A stretch of DNA of 64,000 nucleotides from Mumia sp. Pv4-285 (lineage in GTDB: Bacteria; Actinomycetota; Actinomycetes; Propionibacteriales; Nocardioidaceae): contig NZ_CP162023.1 of NCBI RefSeq assembly GCF_041320275.1, positions 1,550,001-1,614,000 of the forward strand, given 5' to 3'. A program made the position numbers and the translations under genes. Shown here in pieces: positions 1-7,259 of this stretch. A model generated the notes under the pieces. The model had not been told where the DNA came from. It saw only the letters and a program-made list of their open reading frames with translations, and made no database searches. Numbering within the stretch: position 1 is the first letter of the stretch; each line of letters begins with the position of its first letter.

Positions 1-1
1 C

Positions 2-58
2 ACCGACGGGTTCTTCGAGCTGAAGCGCACCCGCACGCGCGAGCCGATCTTCGACTGA
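2..58 (+). CDS. 3' end of an unidentified gene (partial)
   Basis: An open frame enters from the left edge and stops at 56-58, giving 18 C-terminal residues ending in REPIFD. It is followed 38 nt later by a strong hairpin that would end its transcript. The fragment is too short to assign. In mycobacteria the gene next to rpiB encodes a DsbA-like, mycothiol-linked oxidoreductase, and this tail could belong to such a protein, but that is only a guess from gene order. Confidence 0.5.
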   Translation, partial: TDGFFELKRTRTREPIFD

Positions 59-68
59 CCCGCCAGCT

Positions 69-156
69 CACTCTGCGTCGGTCCCCACGCAGACGTCAGG
101 CCCCACCGGACGATTCCGGTGGGGCCTGCGCGCTCCGTGGGGGCCAACGCAGAGTG
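69..156. terminator. Nested palindrome, probable terminator of the left-edge gene
   Basis: The core is a perfect 14-bp stem (97-110 with 115-128, loop CGAT). It lies inside a second near-perfect stem (80-89 with 136-145) and an outer perfect 10-bp stem (69-78 CACTCTGCGT with 147-156). The inner hairpin has the size of a factor-independent terminator but no U-tract, as is usual in high-GC actinobacteria. The outer stems are more than a terminator needs. Confidence 0.6.
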
Positions 157-165
157 GTGCGGCGC

Positions 166-180
166 TAGCATCGCGGCATG
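166..180 (+). promoter_or_regulatory. -10 hexamer for leaderless transcription of the esterase
   Basis: TAGCAT (166-171) is followed by 6 nt and then the ATG at 178. There is no ribosome binding site. The spacing would place the transcript start on the first base of the start codon. Confidence 0.5.
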
Positions 181-1080
181 CTGCATCCTCAGGCGCGCGC
201 CGCGATCCCGCCCGACGACGACACCTCCTTCGACACGATCGACGTGGTAGCCGATCGTGCGGCCGACCGTGAGGCCGCGCTCGCCGACACGATCCGCATC
301 GACGTCGAGCACGTCGCCGACCTCGACGCCGACGGGGTGCCGGTGCGCCTCTACCGGCCCGAGGAGGACGCGCCCGTCGTGCTCTACGTGCACGGCGGCG
401 GATGGGTCTTCCACGACCTCGAGACGCACGACGCGTTCTGCCGCTACCTCGCGAACGCGACCGGGTGGGCGCTCCTGGCCGTGGACTACCGGCGCGCGCC
501 GGAGCACCCGTACCCTGCTCCGCTCGACGACGTCGCGACCGCGCTCGCCTGGCTCCGTGAGCACGGCGAGGAGCACGCGCTCGACACGTCGCTCGTCGCG
601 GCGGTCGGCGACTCCTCCGGCGCCAACCTGATCGCCGGCCTCTGCCTTCGCGACCGCGGCGCGCTCGCGTACCAGGTCTTGGTCTACCCGCCGCTCGACG
701 CGCTCGCCGACACGGAGTCCCGCCGGAGCGAGGGAGTGGCCGCGAACGGCTTCGTGGCGGCCGACATGGACTGGTACTGGGACCAGTACGCTCCCGCGGC
801 CGACGCCAAGTCCCTCCCCGAGGTCTCGCCGTTGCGTGCGGACGACCTCACCGGTCTCCCGCCGGCGCTCGTGATCACCGCAGAGCACGACCTCCTGCGC
901 GACGAGGGAGAGGCGTACGCGGCACGGCTCGCCGACGCCGGTGTGCCGACCGTCGCGTGGCGCGCCCTCGGGATGACCCACGGGTTCTGGCGCCGACCGT
1001 GGGAGTTCGACGCGTCGCGGTCGGCCGTACGCCTGGTGGCGGGCACGCTGCACGACCTCGCCTCGTCCTGGAGCGGCTGA
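178..1080 (+). CDS. Alpha/beta hydrolase, HSL-family esterase
   Basis: 300 aa. This is a cytoplasmic carboxylesterase of the hormone-sensitive-lipase family. The oxyanion-hole motif HGGGW is at residues 72-76. The nucleophile motif GDSSG is at 144-148 (Ser146), with the usual GDSAG changed by one residue. Asp238 in EHDLLRDEG and His268 in THGFW complete the triad. Length and motif order fit the family. No signal peptide is seen. The ATG is supported by the -10 hexamer 7 nt upstream. The substrate cannot be predicted; short-chain acyl esters are typical for the family. It stands alone, 34 nt before rpiB on the same strand. Confidence 0.9.
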   Translation: MLHPQARAAIPPDDDTSFDTIDVVADRAADREAALADTIRIDVEHVADLDADGVPVRLYRPEEDAPVVLYVHGGGWVFHDLETHDAFCRYLANATGWALLAVDYRRAPEHPYPAPLDDVATALAWLREHGEEHALDTSLVAAVGDSSGANLIAGLCLRDRGALAYQVLVYPPLDALADTESRRSEGVAANGFVAADMDWYWDQYAPAADAKSLPEVSPLRADDLTGLPPALVITAEHDLLRDEGEAYAARLADAGVPTVAWRALGMTHGFWRRPWEFDASRSAVRLVAGTLHDLASSWSG

Positions 1081-1114
1081 GCGTCGCGAGACCGGGTGTT
1101 GAGAGACTGACCCC

Positions 1115-1591
1115 ATGCGCGTTCACATCGGCTGCGACCACGCCGGCTTCGAGCTCAAGAACCACCTCGTCACCCACCTGAGGGGACACGGTCACGACGT
1201 CGTCGACCACGGCCCGGCCGAGTACGACGCGCTCGACGACTACCCGCCGTTCTGCATCGCGACCGGTACGGCCGTCGTCGCCGACCCGGACAGCCTCGGC
1301 ATCGTCGTCGGCGGATCCGGCAACGGTGAGCAGATCGCGGCCAACAAGGTCGACGGTGTCCGCGCGGCGCTCGCCTGGTCGGTCGAGACCGCGACGCTGT
1401 CCCGACAGCACAACGACGCGAACGTCGTCGGGATCGGCGCCCGGATGCACACCATCGACGAGGCGACCACGATCGTCGAGGCCTTCCTTTCGACGCCGTT
1501 CAGCGGCGACGACCGCCACGCGCGGCGCGTCGCGCTGGTCAGTGCGTACGAGGAGTCCCGCGGCGCAGCTGGTCGCCGCGAGGACGCCTGA
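1115..1591 (+). CDS. rpiB: Ribose-5-phosphate isomerase B
   Basis: 158 aa. Interconverts ribose 5-phosphate and ribulose 5-phosphate in the non-oxidative pentose phosphate pathway. The N-terminus VHIGCDHAGFELKNHL, the loop GGSGNGEQIAANK (66-78) and NDANVVGIGARM are family hallmarks. As in mycobacterial RpiB, the loop carries a glutamate (Glu72) that acts as catalytic base, where the E. coli enzyme uses a cysteine. The stop is 3 nt before the nei start, so the two genes are co-transcribed. A weak GAGACT hexamer lies 6 nt before the ATG, so this gene may also be leaderless. Confidence 0.95.
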   Translation: MRVHIGCDHAGFELKNHLVTHLRGHGHDVVDHGPAEYDALDDYPPFCIATGTAVVADPDSLGIVVGGSGNGEQIAANKVDGVRAALAWSVETATLSRQHNDANVVGIGARMHTIDEATTIVEAFLSTPFSGDDRHARRVALVSAYEESRGAAGRREDA

Positions 1592-1594
1592 GCC

Positions 1595-2464
1595 GTGCCC
1601 GAGGGGCACACCCTCCACCGGCTCGCGCTCGACCTCGATGCCGCCTTCGCCGGCGACACGACGTGGTCCTCGAGCCCGCAGGGCCGGTTCGTCGACGGAG
1701 CCGCGCGCATCAACGGGCGGTTGATGGAGCGGGCGGAGGCGTACGGGAAGCAGCTCTTCGTCGCTTTCGCGGGGGTCGAGGAGCAGGTTCGGATCCACCT
1801 CGGCCTGATCGGGGGTCTCGCGATCCACGAGTCACCGCCGGGCTCCGGCGGAGTCGGCGACCTCGGTGCCCGCCCGGTCGTGGGCCAGGTGCGGTGGCGT
1901 CTGGAGTCCGCGCGGGCCTGGGCCGACCTGCGCGGCGCCACCGTCTGCACTTTGCTCACGCCGGACGAGAAGGCCGCCTACCTCGCAAGACTGGGCCCCG
2001 ACCCGCTCCGCGACGACGCGCGACCTGAGCTGGCGTGGCAGCGCGTCAACCGCTCGCGCATCTCGATCGCCGCGCTGCTGATGGACCAGGCGGTGCTCGC
2101 GGGAGTAGGCAACGTGTACCGCGCCGAGATCCTCTTCCGGCACAACCTGGACCCGTTCATGGAGGGCCGCTTCCTCCGCCGCGCCGAGTGGGACGCGGTG
2201 TGGGGCGACCTGGTCGGCCTCATGGCGTACGGCGTCGTGCACAACCGGATCGACACGGTGCGGCCGGAGCACGAACCCGAGGCGATGGGACGACCGGCGC
2301 GCAAGGACGACCACGGTGGAGAGGTGTACGTCTACCGCCGCACGCACCAGCCGTGCCTGGTGTGCGAGACACCGGTGCGTACGGAGGTCGTGGCGGGCCG
2401 CAACCTGTTCTGGTGCCCGCGGTGCCAGCCGAGGAGCCGCCGCCGTACGCCGGTGCGCGGCTGA
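1595..2464 (+). CDS. nei: Fpg/Nei family DNA glycosylase (endonuclease VIII type)
   Basis: 289 aa from a GTG start. Excises oxidised bases and nicks the abasic site in base-excision repair. After Met removal the N-terminal Pro2 is the Schiff-base nucleophile and Glu3 the general acid (PEGHTLHRLA). The H2TH region includes GVGNVYRAEILF. The C-terminal zinc finger has Cys254, Cys257, Cys274 and Cys277. PEGH rather than PELP favours Nei over Fpg (MutM). The GTG start is fixed because proline must follow Met. The frame begins 3 nt after rpiB, an arrangement also known in mycobacteria. Confidence 0.93.
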   Translation: MPEGHTLHRLALDLDAAFAGDTTWSSSPQGRFVDGAARINGRLMERAEAYGKQLFVAFAGVEEQVRIHLGLIGGLAIHESPPGSGGVGDLGARPVVGQVRWRLESARAWADLRGATVCTLLTPDEKAAYLARLGPDPLRDDARPELAWQRVNRSRISIAALLMDQAVLAGVGNVYRAEILFRHNLDPFMEGRFLRRAEWDAVWGDLVGLMAYGVVHNRIDTVRPEHEPEAMGRPARKDDHGGEVYVYRRTHQPCLVCETPVRTEVVAGRNLFWCPRCQPRSRRRTPVRG

Positions 2465-2482
2465 ACGTCTGCCCGAGGCTGG

Positions 2483-2659
2483 TCAGCTGACGTCGGGGAG
2501 CATGCGCGCGGCGAGCAGCGCCGAGACCTCTTCACGCTCGCGCCGTGCGGCGGCCAGCTCGTTGGCGCACCCGAGGGCGTTGGCGCGGGAGACGTCGGTG
2601 GAAGCAAAGCGGGCGAGGCCTGACGCGGCGACGTGCCAGGCGAGGTTGAGGGGACTCAT
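2483..2659 (-). CDS. Small conserved-looking protein of 58 aa, function unknown
   Basis: An ATG at 2659 has a good ribosome binding site (GGAGG at 2666-2670, spacing 6). The product is alanine- and arginine-rich, begins MSPLNLAWHVAASGLARF and has a charged segment AAARREREEV likely to be helical. It has no signal peptide or membrane segment. It converges on nei, with 18 nt between the stops. The RBS and the coding-like composition make it a probable real gene. I do not recognise the family. The frame remains open upstream, but the RBS marks this start. Confidence 0.55.
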   Translation of the reverse strand: MSPLNLAWHVAASGLARFASTDVSRANALGCANELAAARREREEVSALLAARMLPDVS

Positions 2660-3011
2660 CGCGAACCTCCGAAGAAGGGGCCGACGCGGCGCCTGGGCCG
2701 CCTTCCCTGCCAAGCGGGCCAGGCGCCGCGTTGTGCGTGCCGGTTCGTCGATGCGTGATCTCGTTCCGACACCCTCGACACTAGGCGCCGAGGGAATCGA
2801 ATCGGTTAGGCGCGCATGACGAGTGGGTTAACGTTCCCATTCCGGACATCTCGACCCAAGGGTTCTGGTCAGCGCGGTCGAAGGCCGACCTTCCGGAACC
2901 TGCCGTGCAATTTCTCGCTGCGCCGAATAATCCGTTGAGCGTGTCCGTGGGCGTCCCTAGGGTCGTACGGCCGGTCGGTCCCGGCCGGCTTCCGACAGAA
3001 GGGAACCATCC
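2660..3011. other. 352-bp divergent intergenic region
   Basis: Lies between the 58-aa gene (minus strand) and the secreted-protein gene (plus strand). It holds a perfect 13-bp inverted repeat (2684-2696 with 2719-2731) that falls in the 5' leader of the minus-strand gene. A candidate minus-strand -10 (TAGTGT, 2778-2783) lies further out. The plus-strand promoter is at 2935-2963. The stretch 2815-2930 is lower in G+C than its surroundings, and I see no gene in it. Confidence 0.5.
2935..2963 (+). promoter_or_regulatory. Promoter of the secreted-protein gene
   Basis: TTGAGC (2935-2940) and TAGGGT (2958-2963) are separated by 17 nt, a good housekeeping-sigma match. The predicted transcript start near 2970 gives a leader of about 42 nt with a GAAGGGA ribosome binding site before the ATG at 3012. 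Confidence 0.6.
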
Positions 3012-3503
3012 ATGAGGAACACCCTGATGCGCACGCTGGCGTCGGCAACAGCCGTGGTGGCGGTCACGGCCGGAGGAGTCACCGCGCTCGCGAGTCCCGC
3101 GAGCGCCGACGACTACCGGTGCAAGACCAGCGCGAAGGAGTTCCCGACGAACGGCTACAACGCCGACGTGAAGGTCGAGCTGTGCCTCGTGCGCAGCTGG
3201 GGCGGCTCGGGCGGGAGCAACGAGATCAAGCGTGCCTACGCCCGTGTCAGCTGGGGCGAGTCCGGCTCGGGCAAGTGGGAGAAGTTCGCCGTACAGGTGC
3301 GGATCGAGCAGAACGACGCGATCGTCAAGTCCAAGACCTGCACCGTGACGAACATCAGCAACACGTCAGGCTCCTACACCTGCTCGCTCGGCCCTTACTC
3401 GAACATCTCGGGCAACACGGCCGACGGCACCGTGACGTACAACGTCAACGACGACGGCCTGGGCAACCAGTCCTGGGGGCTTGCGGGGACGCCGAAGCTC
3501 TGA
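3012..3503 (+). CDS. Secreted protein of unknown function
   Basis: 163 aa. A Sec signal peptide (MRNTLMRTLASATAVVAV, then an Ala-rich h-region) ends at ASA near residue 32. The mature part of about 130 aa has four or five cysteines, including one in DDYRCK and the pairs CLVRSWG and CTVTNISNTSGSYTCS, which suggests disulfide bonds. It is rich in Gly, Ser and Asn with alternating hydrophobic residues, as in a small extracellular beta-sandwich. I do not recognise the family. It has its own promoter and probably its own terminator, so it is monocistronic. Confidence 0.75.
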   Translation: MRNTLMRTLASATAVVAVTAGGVTALASPASADDYRCKTSAKEFPTNGYNADVKVELCLVRSWGGSGGSNEIKRAYARVSWGESGSGKWEKFAVQVRIEQNDAIVKSKTCTVTNISNTSGSYTCSLGPYSNISGNTADGTVTYNVNDDGLGNQSWGLAGTPKL

Positions 3504-3510
3504 TCGGACT

Positions 3511-3538
3511 GCGCCGCCTGGATCGGGCCGGGCGGCGC
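3511..3538 (+). terminator. Hairpin after the secreted-protein gene
   Basis: Perfect 8-bp GC stem (GCGCCGCC at 3511-3518 with GGCGGCGC at 3531-3538), 7 nt after the stop codon. It sits between this gene and the oppositely oriented tRNA-Gly. Confidence 0.45.
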
Positions 3539-3551
3539 GGCTCGGGGCGCG

Positions 3552-3625
3552 TGGAGCGGACGACGGGAATCGAACCCGCGTAATCAGTTTGGAAGACTGA
3601 GGCTCTACCATTGAGCTACGTCCGC
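3552..3625 (-). tRNA. tRNA-Gly (anticodon UCC)
   Basis: Mature part 3555-3625 (71 nt) plus an encoded CCA at 3552-3554. The acceptor stem GCGGACG/CGTCCGC is perfect, the discriminator is U, the T-loop reads GGTTCGATTCC, and the anticodon loop CTTCCAA carries TCC. Reads GGA and GGG. It is convergent with the secreted-protein gene and divergent from tRNA-Pro. Confidence 0.97.
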
Positions 3626-3737
3626 GCGTTGTCGCCGGGCCGTACGCCCTGCGGTCAACCGCGACCATGATGACACATCGACCCGCTGATCCTCGCAAGG
3701 GGTAGCGCGCGGGTGTGGCGTCGAGGATGCCCGCGAT

Positions 3738-3785
3738 TCGGGGTCGATCGGCATCGTCTACTACAGTGGTGCGGGCGCCCGCACC
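3738..3785 (+). promoter_or_regulatory. Promoter of tRNA-Pro with an 18-bp palindrome at the transcript start
   Basis: TTCGGG (3738-3743), 18 nt, TACAGT (3762-3767). It is followed at once by a perfect 18-bp palindrome, GGTGCGGGCGCCCGCACC (3768-3785), about where transcription should begin. The palindrome could form a hairpin in the precursor or bind a regulator. Confidence 0.45.
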
Positions 3786-3802
3786 ATGCGAACGGTGCGC
3801 AC

Positions 3803-3876
3803 CGGGATGTAGCGCAGCTTGGTAGCGCATCCGCTTTGGGAGCGGAGGGTCGCAGGTTCAAATCCTGTCATCCCGA
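3803..3876 (+). tRNA. tRNA-Pro (anticodon UGG)
   Basis: 74 nt. Acceptor stem CGGGATG/CATCCCG, anticodon stem TCCGC/GCGGA with TGG at 3837-3839, and T-loop GGTTCAAATCC. CCA is not encoded: the sequence after discriminator A is CAG. It lies 60 nt upstream of tig on the same strand. Confidence 0.97.
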
Positions 3877-3887
3877 CAGCCGACGAC

Positions 3888-3908
3888 ACGTCACCACAAC
3901 GGTGACGT
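3888..3908 (+). terminator. Hairpin between tRNA-Pro and tig
   Basis: Perfect 8-bp stem (ACGTCACC at 3888-3895 with GGTGACGT at 3901-3908), loop ACAAC. It may end or process the tRNA transcript, or fold in the tig leader. The tig ribosome binding site follows 14 nt later. Confidence 0.4.
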
Positions 3909-3936
3909 CTGCACGACGACCAAGGAGAACGTACTC

Positions 3937-5331
3937 GTGAAGAGTGCCCAGGAGAATCTGAGCCCGACCCGGGTCAAGCTGACCATCGAGGTTCCGTTCG
4001 AGGAGCTCAAGCCGGCCCTCGACAAGGCCTACAAGACGATCGGGTCGCAGATCTCGGTCCCCGGCTTCCGCCGCGGCAAGGTCCCCTCGAAGGTCGTCGA
4101 CCAGCGTGTCGGTCGCGGTGCGATCCTCGACCAGGCCATCAACGACGCCCTTCCGGGCATCTACTCGCAGGCCGTCGCCGAGGCGGGCATCCAGCCCCTC
4201 GGCCAGCCTGAGGTCGACGTGTCCCGCCTCGAGGACGGCGAGCTCGTCGAGTTCACCGTCGAGGTGGACGTCCGCCCCGAGTTCGAGACGCCCGACCTGA
4301 GCGACGTCGAGGTCACCGTGCCCGACGTGACGGTCGAGGACGCCGACATCGACGAGCAGATCCAGTCGCTGCGCGAGCGTTTCGCCACGCTGTCCGAGGT
4401 CGACCGCCCCGCCGCCGAGAACGACTTCGTCACGATCGACCTGTCCGCGAGCAAGGACGGCGAGAAGATCGAGGCCGCCCAGGCCAGCGGTGTCGCATAC
4501 CAGATCGGCAAGAACTCGATGCTCGACGGGCTCGACGAGGCCGTCACTGGCATGAGCGCCGGCGAGACCAAGACCTTCCAGACCCAGCTCGCCGGTGGCG
4601 ACCTCGTGGGCGAGGACGTGGACGTCGAGGTCACGCTCAGCGTCGTCAAGGAGCAGGAGCTCCCCGAGCTCGACGACGAGTTCGCCCAGACCGCGTCGGA
4701 GTTCGACACGGTCGACGAGCTGCGTGCCGACATCAGCGAGAAGCTCCTCCGCGGCAAGCGGATCGAGCAGGCCGCTGACGCCCGCGACGCCGTCCTCGAG
4801 GCAGCGCTCGAGAAGCTCGACGTGCCGCTCCCCGAGACGGTCCTCGACGCCGAGCTCACGAACCGTCGCCAGCAGATCGAGCAGCAGCTCGCCTACGCGG
4901 GCATGTCGATGGACGCCTACCTCGAGTCCGAGGAGCAGACGGCCGAGGAGTTCGAGGCCGACCTCGAGAAGCGCGTTCGCGACTCGCTCGTGGCGCAGTT
5001 CCTCCTCGACCAGATCGCCGCCGACGCCGAGATCGGCATCGAGCAGGACGAGCTCACCGAGCACATGCTCCGCCGCGCGCAGCAGTCCGGTGAGGACCCG
5101 CAGTCGTTCATGCAGCACATGGTCGAGCACAACCACATCCCGGAGCTCGTGTCCGAGGTCGTGCGCGGCAAGGCGCTCGCCTCGATCGTCGAGAACGCGA
5201 CCGTCAAGGACGAGTCGGGCAACGTCATCGACCTCGCGAACCTGCGCGGCGACGGCACGTTCGCCGAGGGTGACGACGCCGAGGGTGACGAGACCGAGGG
5301 TGACGACGCCGAGAGCGACGACAAGGCCTGA
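3937..5331 (+). CDS. tig: Trigger factor, ribosome-bound chaperone and prolyl isomerase
   Basis: 464 aa, GTG start with ribosome binding site AAGGAG. Binds the ribosome at the tunnel exit and shields nascent chains. The N-terminal domain carries the ribosome-docking signature GFRRGKVP near residues 45-52. An FKBP-type isomerase domain follows (about 150-240), then a helical C-terminal domain. The last 25 residues are a very acidic tail made of 5-residue repeats (EGDDA, EGDET, EGDDA). Location upstream of clpP1-clpP2-clpX is the usual bacterial order, though two unrelated genes intervene here. A terminator follows. Confidence 0.97.
   Translation: MKSAQENLSPTRVKLTIEVPFEELKPALDKAYKTIGSQISVPGFRRGKVPSKVVDQRVGRGAILDQAINDALPGIYSQAVAEAGIQPLGQPEVDVSRLEDGELVEFTVEVDVRPEFETPDLSDVEVTVPDVTVEDADIDEQIQSLRERFATLSEVDRPAAENDFVTIDLSASKDGEKIEAAQASGVAYQIGKNSMLDGLDEAVTGMSAGETKTFQTQLAGGDLVGEDVDVEVTLSVVKEQELPELDDEFAQTASEFDTVDELRADISEKLLRGKRIEQAADARDAVLEAALEKLDVPLPETVLDAELTNRRQQIEQQLAYAGMSMDAYLESEEQTAEEFEADLEKRVRDSLVAQFLLDQIAADAEIGIEQDELTEHMLRRAQQSGEDPQSFMQHMVEHNHIPELVSEVVRGKALASIVENATVKDESGNVIDLANLRGDGTFAEGDDAEGDETEGDDAESDDKA
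5266..5310 (+). repeat. Three tandem 15-bp units in the acidic tail of tig
   Basis: Units at 5266-5280, 5281-5295 and 5296-5310 of the form GAGGGTGACGACGCC, the middle unit differing at two or three bases, followed by a decayed fourth unit. They encode EGDDA-type repeats. Unit number probably varies between strains. Confidence 0.7.
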
Positions 5332-5347
5332 TCTCCGCCCAACGCGT

Positions 5348-5385
5348 ACGACGGCCCCTCCCGCAGCTGCGGGAGGGGCCGTCGT
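5348..5385 (+). terminator. Terminator of tig
   Basis: A perfect 38-bp palindrome with 19-bp arms meeting at CAG/CTG, 16 nt after the tig stop. A strong intrinsic-type terminator without a U-tract. Confidence 0.85.
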
Positions 5386-5426
5386 CGTGTGACAAGGGTC
5401 CGATTCGGCGTACGGGGTAGCGCGCT

Positions 5427-6656
5427 GTGATCGGATACCGGGAGTATGTGGAGGTGCCTCCTACGCCCCGCACCGCGCACTCCGCCGCGCTGGCCCTCGG
5501 GTTCGCCGACGACGTCGTGGTGCCGTGCGTCCGTGAGGTGCACGGCGCGGTCGCGCGCCGCGTCTTCGGTGCCGTTGCGGGCGGCAGGGCTCCGCAGCTG
5601 GCCCACGACGCGGTCGCGGCCGTGGCGTACGCCGGGGTCTCCGGCGGCCTCCGCGGTGCGAGCCGCGGCCTTCGGCACCTGGCCGACCGCGGCGTCGGCG
5701 CTCCCGTCGAGAGCAGCCGGCGGACCCGCATGCTCCGCTCGGCGATCAACGCGCTCGTCGGTGACCAGCTGGCCGACCGCGACGACCCGTACGCGCTGTC
5801 GATGGCCCTGCGCGTCGAGGGCGAGGACGTCGTCCCGGAGCCGTACGCGTTCGCGCTCGCCTACCCCGGTGCGAGGAGCGAGGTCGTCGTCCTCGTCCAC
5901 GGTCTCGGCGAGAACGACGACTCGTGGGACCGCGGGGTCGACCGCCACGGAGCCACGTACGACGACGTGCTCCGCGACCGGACGGACGCGACCCCGGTCC
6001 GGCTGCGTTACAACACCGGGCGCCACGTCTCCGACAACGGCGCCGACCTGTCCAACCTGCTGACGAAGATCGTGGCGGGATGGCCCGTGCCGGTCACGCG
6101 TCTGCACCTCGTCGGGCACTCGATGGGCGGGCTCGTCATCCGGTCCGCGACGGCGTACGGCGTCTCGCGACGTGCGGCGTGGACCGACGCGGTCGCGACC
6201 GTGGTGTGCCTCGGCACCCCGCATCTGGGCGCTCCGCTCGAGCGCGCGGTCCACCTCGGCTCGCGTGCCCTGGGCCTCGTCCCCGAGAGTCTCCCGTTCG
6301 CGGGAGTCCTCGGTGCACGCTCCGCCGGGATCGTCGACCTCCGGCACGGCTACGTGACGCGCGAGGAGTGGCACGGCCAGGACCTCACGGCCCGGTGGGG
6401 CGACGGGCGGCTCGCCGTCGCTCCGCTGCCGCGCGCGTCGTACCACTTCGTCGCCGCGAGGGCCGACGTCATGGTGACGCCTGGGTCCGCTGCCGGGGCG
6501 CCTCGCGGGGCCGACGCCGTGGTCGGTGGCGCCTCGACGTCGCGTGTGTCGGGCGGGCACCTGGGACTGCTCAACCATCCCCGGCTCGCCGCCCGGCTCG
6601 CAGAGTGGGTCGCCGGCCGCCCCGCGGCACTGCCCGCCGGCACCCTCGCCGACTGA
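5427..6656 (+). CDS. Alpha/beta hydrolase, lipase or PGAP1-like
   Basis: 409 aa from a GTG. The first 140 residues are Ala-rich and variable. The hydrolase core then begins with VVVLVHGLGENDDSW (oxyanion region). The nucleophile motif is GHSMGG with Ser232, followed by CLGTPHLGAPLE, which is typical of lipase and PGAP1-like enzymes. GGHLGLLNHP near the C-terminus probably supplies the catalytic His. There is no signal peptide, so it is cytoplasmic or peripheral. Related proteins act on lipids or polyhydroxyalkanoate-like esters; the substrate is unknown. The start is uncertain because no clear ribosome binding site is seen. Confidence 0.8.
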   Translation: MIGYREYVEVPPTPRTAHSAALALGFADDVVVPCVREVHGAVARRVFGAVAGGRAPQLAHDAVAAVAYAGVSGGLRGASRGLRHLADRGVGAPVESSRRTRMLRSAINALVGDQLADRDDPYALSMALRVEGEDVVPEPYAFALAYPGARSEVVVLVHGLGENDDSWDRGVDRHGATYDDVLRDRTDATPVRLRYNTGRHVSDNGADLSNLLTKIVAGWPVPVTRLHLVGHSMGGLVIRSATAYGVSRRAAWTDAVATVVCLGTPHLGAPLERAVHLGSRALGLVPESLPFAGVLGARSAGIVDLRHGYVTREEWHGQDLTARWGDGRLAVAPLPRASYHFVAARADVMVTPGSAAGAPRGADAVVGGASTSRVSGGHLGLLNHPRLAARLAEWVAGRPAALPAGTLAD

Positions 6657-6693
6657 CCGCCTCGTCCGCCGTACCCAGCCCCGAAGGGATCTC

Positions 6694-7170
6694 ATGACCA
6701 CGCCCACCGCCGACCCGTACCTGCTCGAGGTCAGCATCGACGTCGATGCGCCGCCGAGGACCGTCTGGGACGCTCTCTCCGACCTGCGACGCATGCCCGA
6801 GTGGAGCCCGCAGACCCGGCGGATGATCGTCCTCGGCCGCACCAAGGTCGGGGCGCACACGATCAACGTCAACCGGCTCGGGTGGAAGATGTGGCCGACC
6901 ACGTCCAAGGTCGTCCGGTACGAGCCGCAGCGGGCGATCGCCTTCTCGGTCCCCGTGAACGGCACGGTCTGGACGTACGAGCTCGAGGACCTGGGCGAGG
7001 GCAGGACGCGGATCGTCGAGCGGCGCGAGGCTCCCGAGGGGTCGACGAGCGCGTCCAAGATGCTCGTCAAGCGGTTCCTCGGCGGCCACGACGGCTACTC
7101 CGCGACGCTCGAGAAGGACATGGCCGCGACGCTGGCACGGATCAAGGCAGCGGCAGAACGCGACGGCTGA
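6694..7170 (+). CDS. SRPBCC-family protein (polyketide cyclase/START-like fold)
   Basis: 158 aa. The ATG follows GAAGGGA with good spacing, so I use it rather than longer in-frame starts inside the preceding gene. The pattern [19 protein letters not shown] at the N-terminus and the C-terminal helix [11 protein letters not shown] are typical of the helix-grip fold with a hydrophobic pocket. Such proteins bind lipids, polyketides or other hydrophobic ligands. Nothing here identifies the ligand. It lies 37 nt after the hydrolase and may be co-transcribed with it. Confidence 0.8.
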   Translation: MTTPTADPYLLEVSIDVDAPPRTVWDALSDLRRMPEWSPQTRRMIVLGRTKVGAHTINVNRLGWKMWPTTSKVVRYEPQRAIAFSVPVNGTVWTYELEDLGEGRTRIVERREAPEGSTSASKMLVKRFLGGHDGYSATLEKDMAATLARIKAAAERDG

Positions 7171-7243
7171 CGCGTCCAGGGGCGGGTTGTGCGCCCGTAG
7201 CGAAATCCGAAGGGTTCCGCTCGGGTTCGTCCGCCCGCCCCGC

Positions 7244-7259
7244 TAGGGTCGAGCACGTG
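7244..7259 (+). promoter_or_regulatory. -10 hexamer for leaderless transcription of clpP1
   Basis: TAGGGT (7244-7249), 7 nt, then GTG at 7257. No ribosome binding site precedes the GTG, which supports leaderless initiation at this codon and not at the internal ATG at 7281. Confidence 0.55.
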
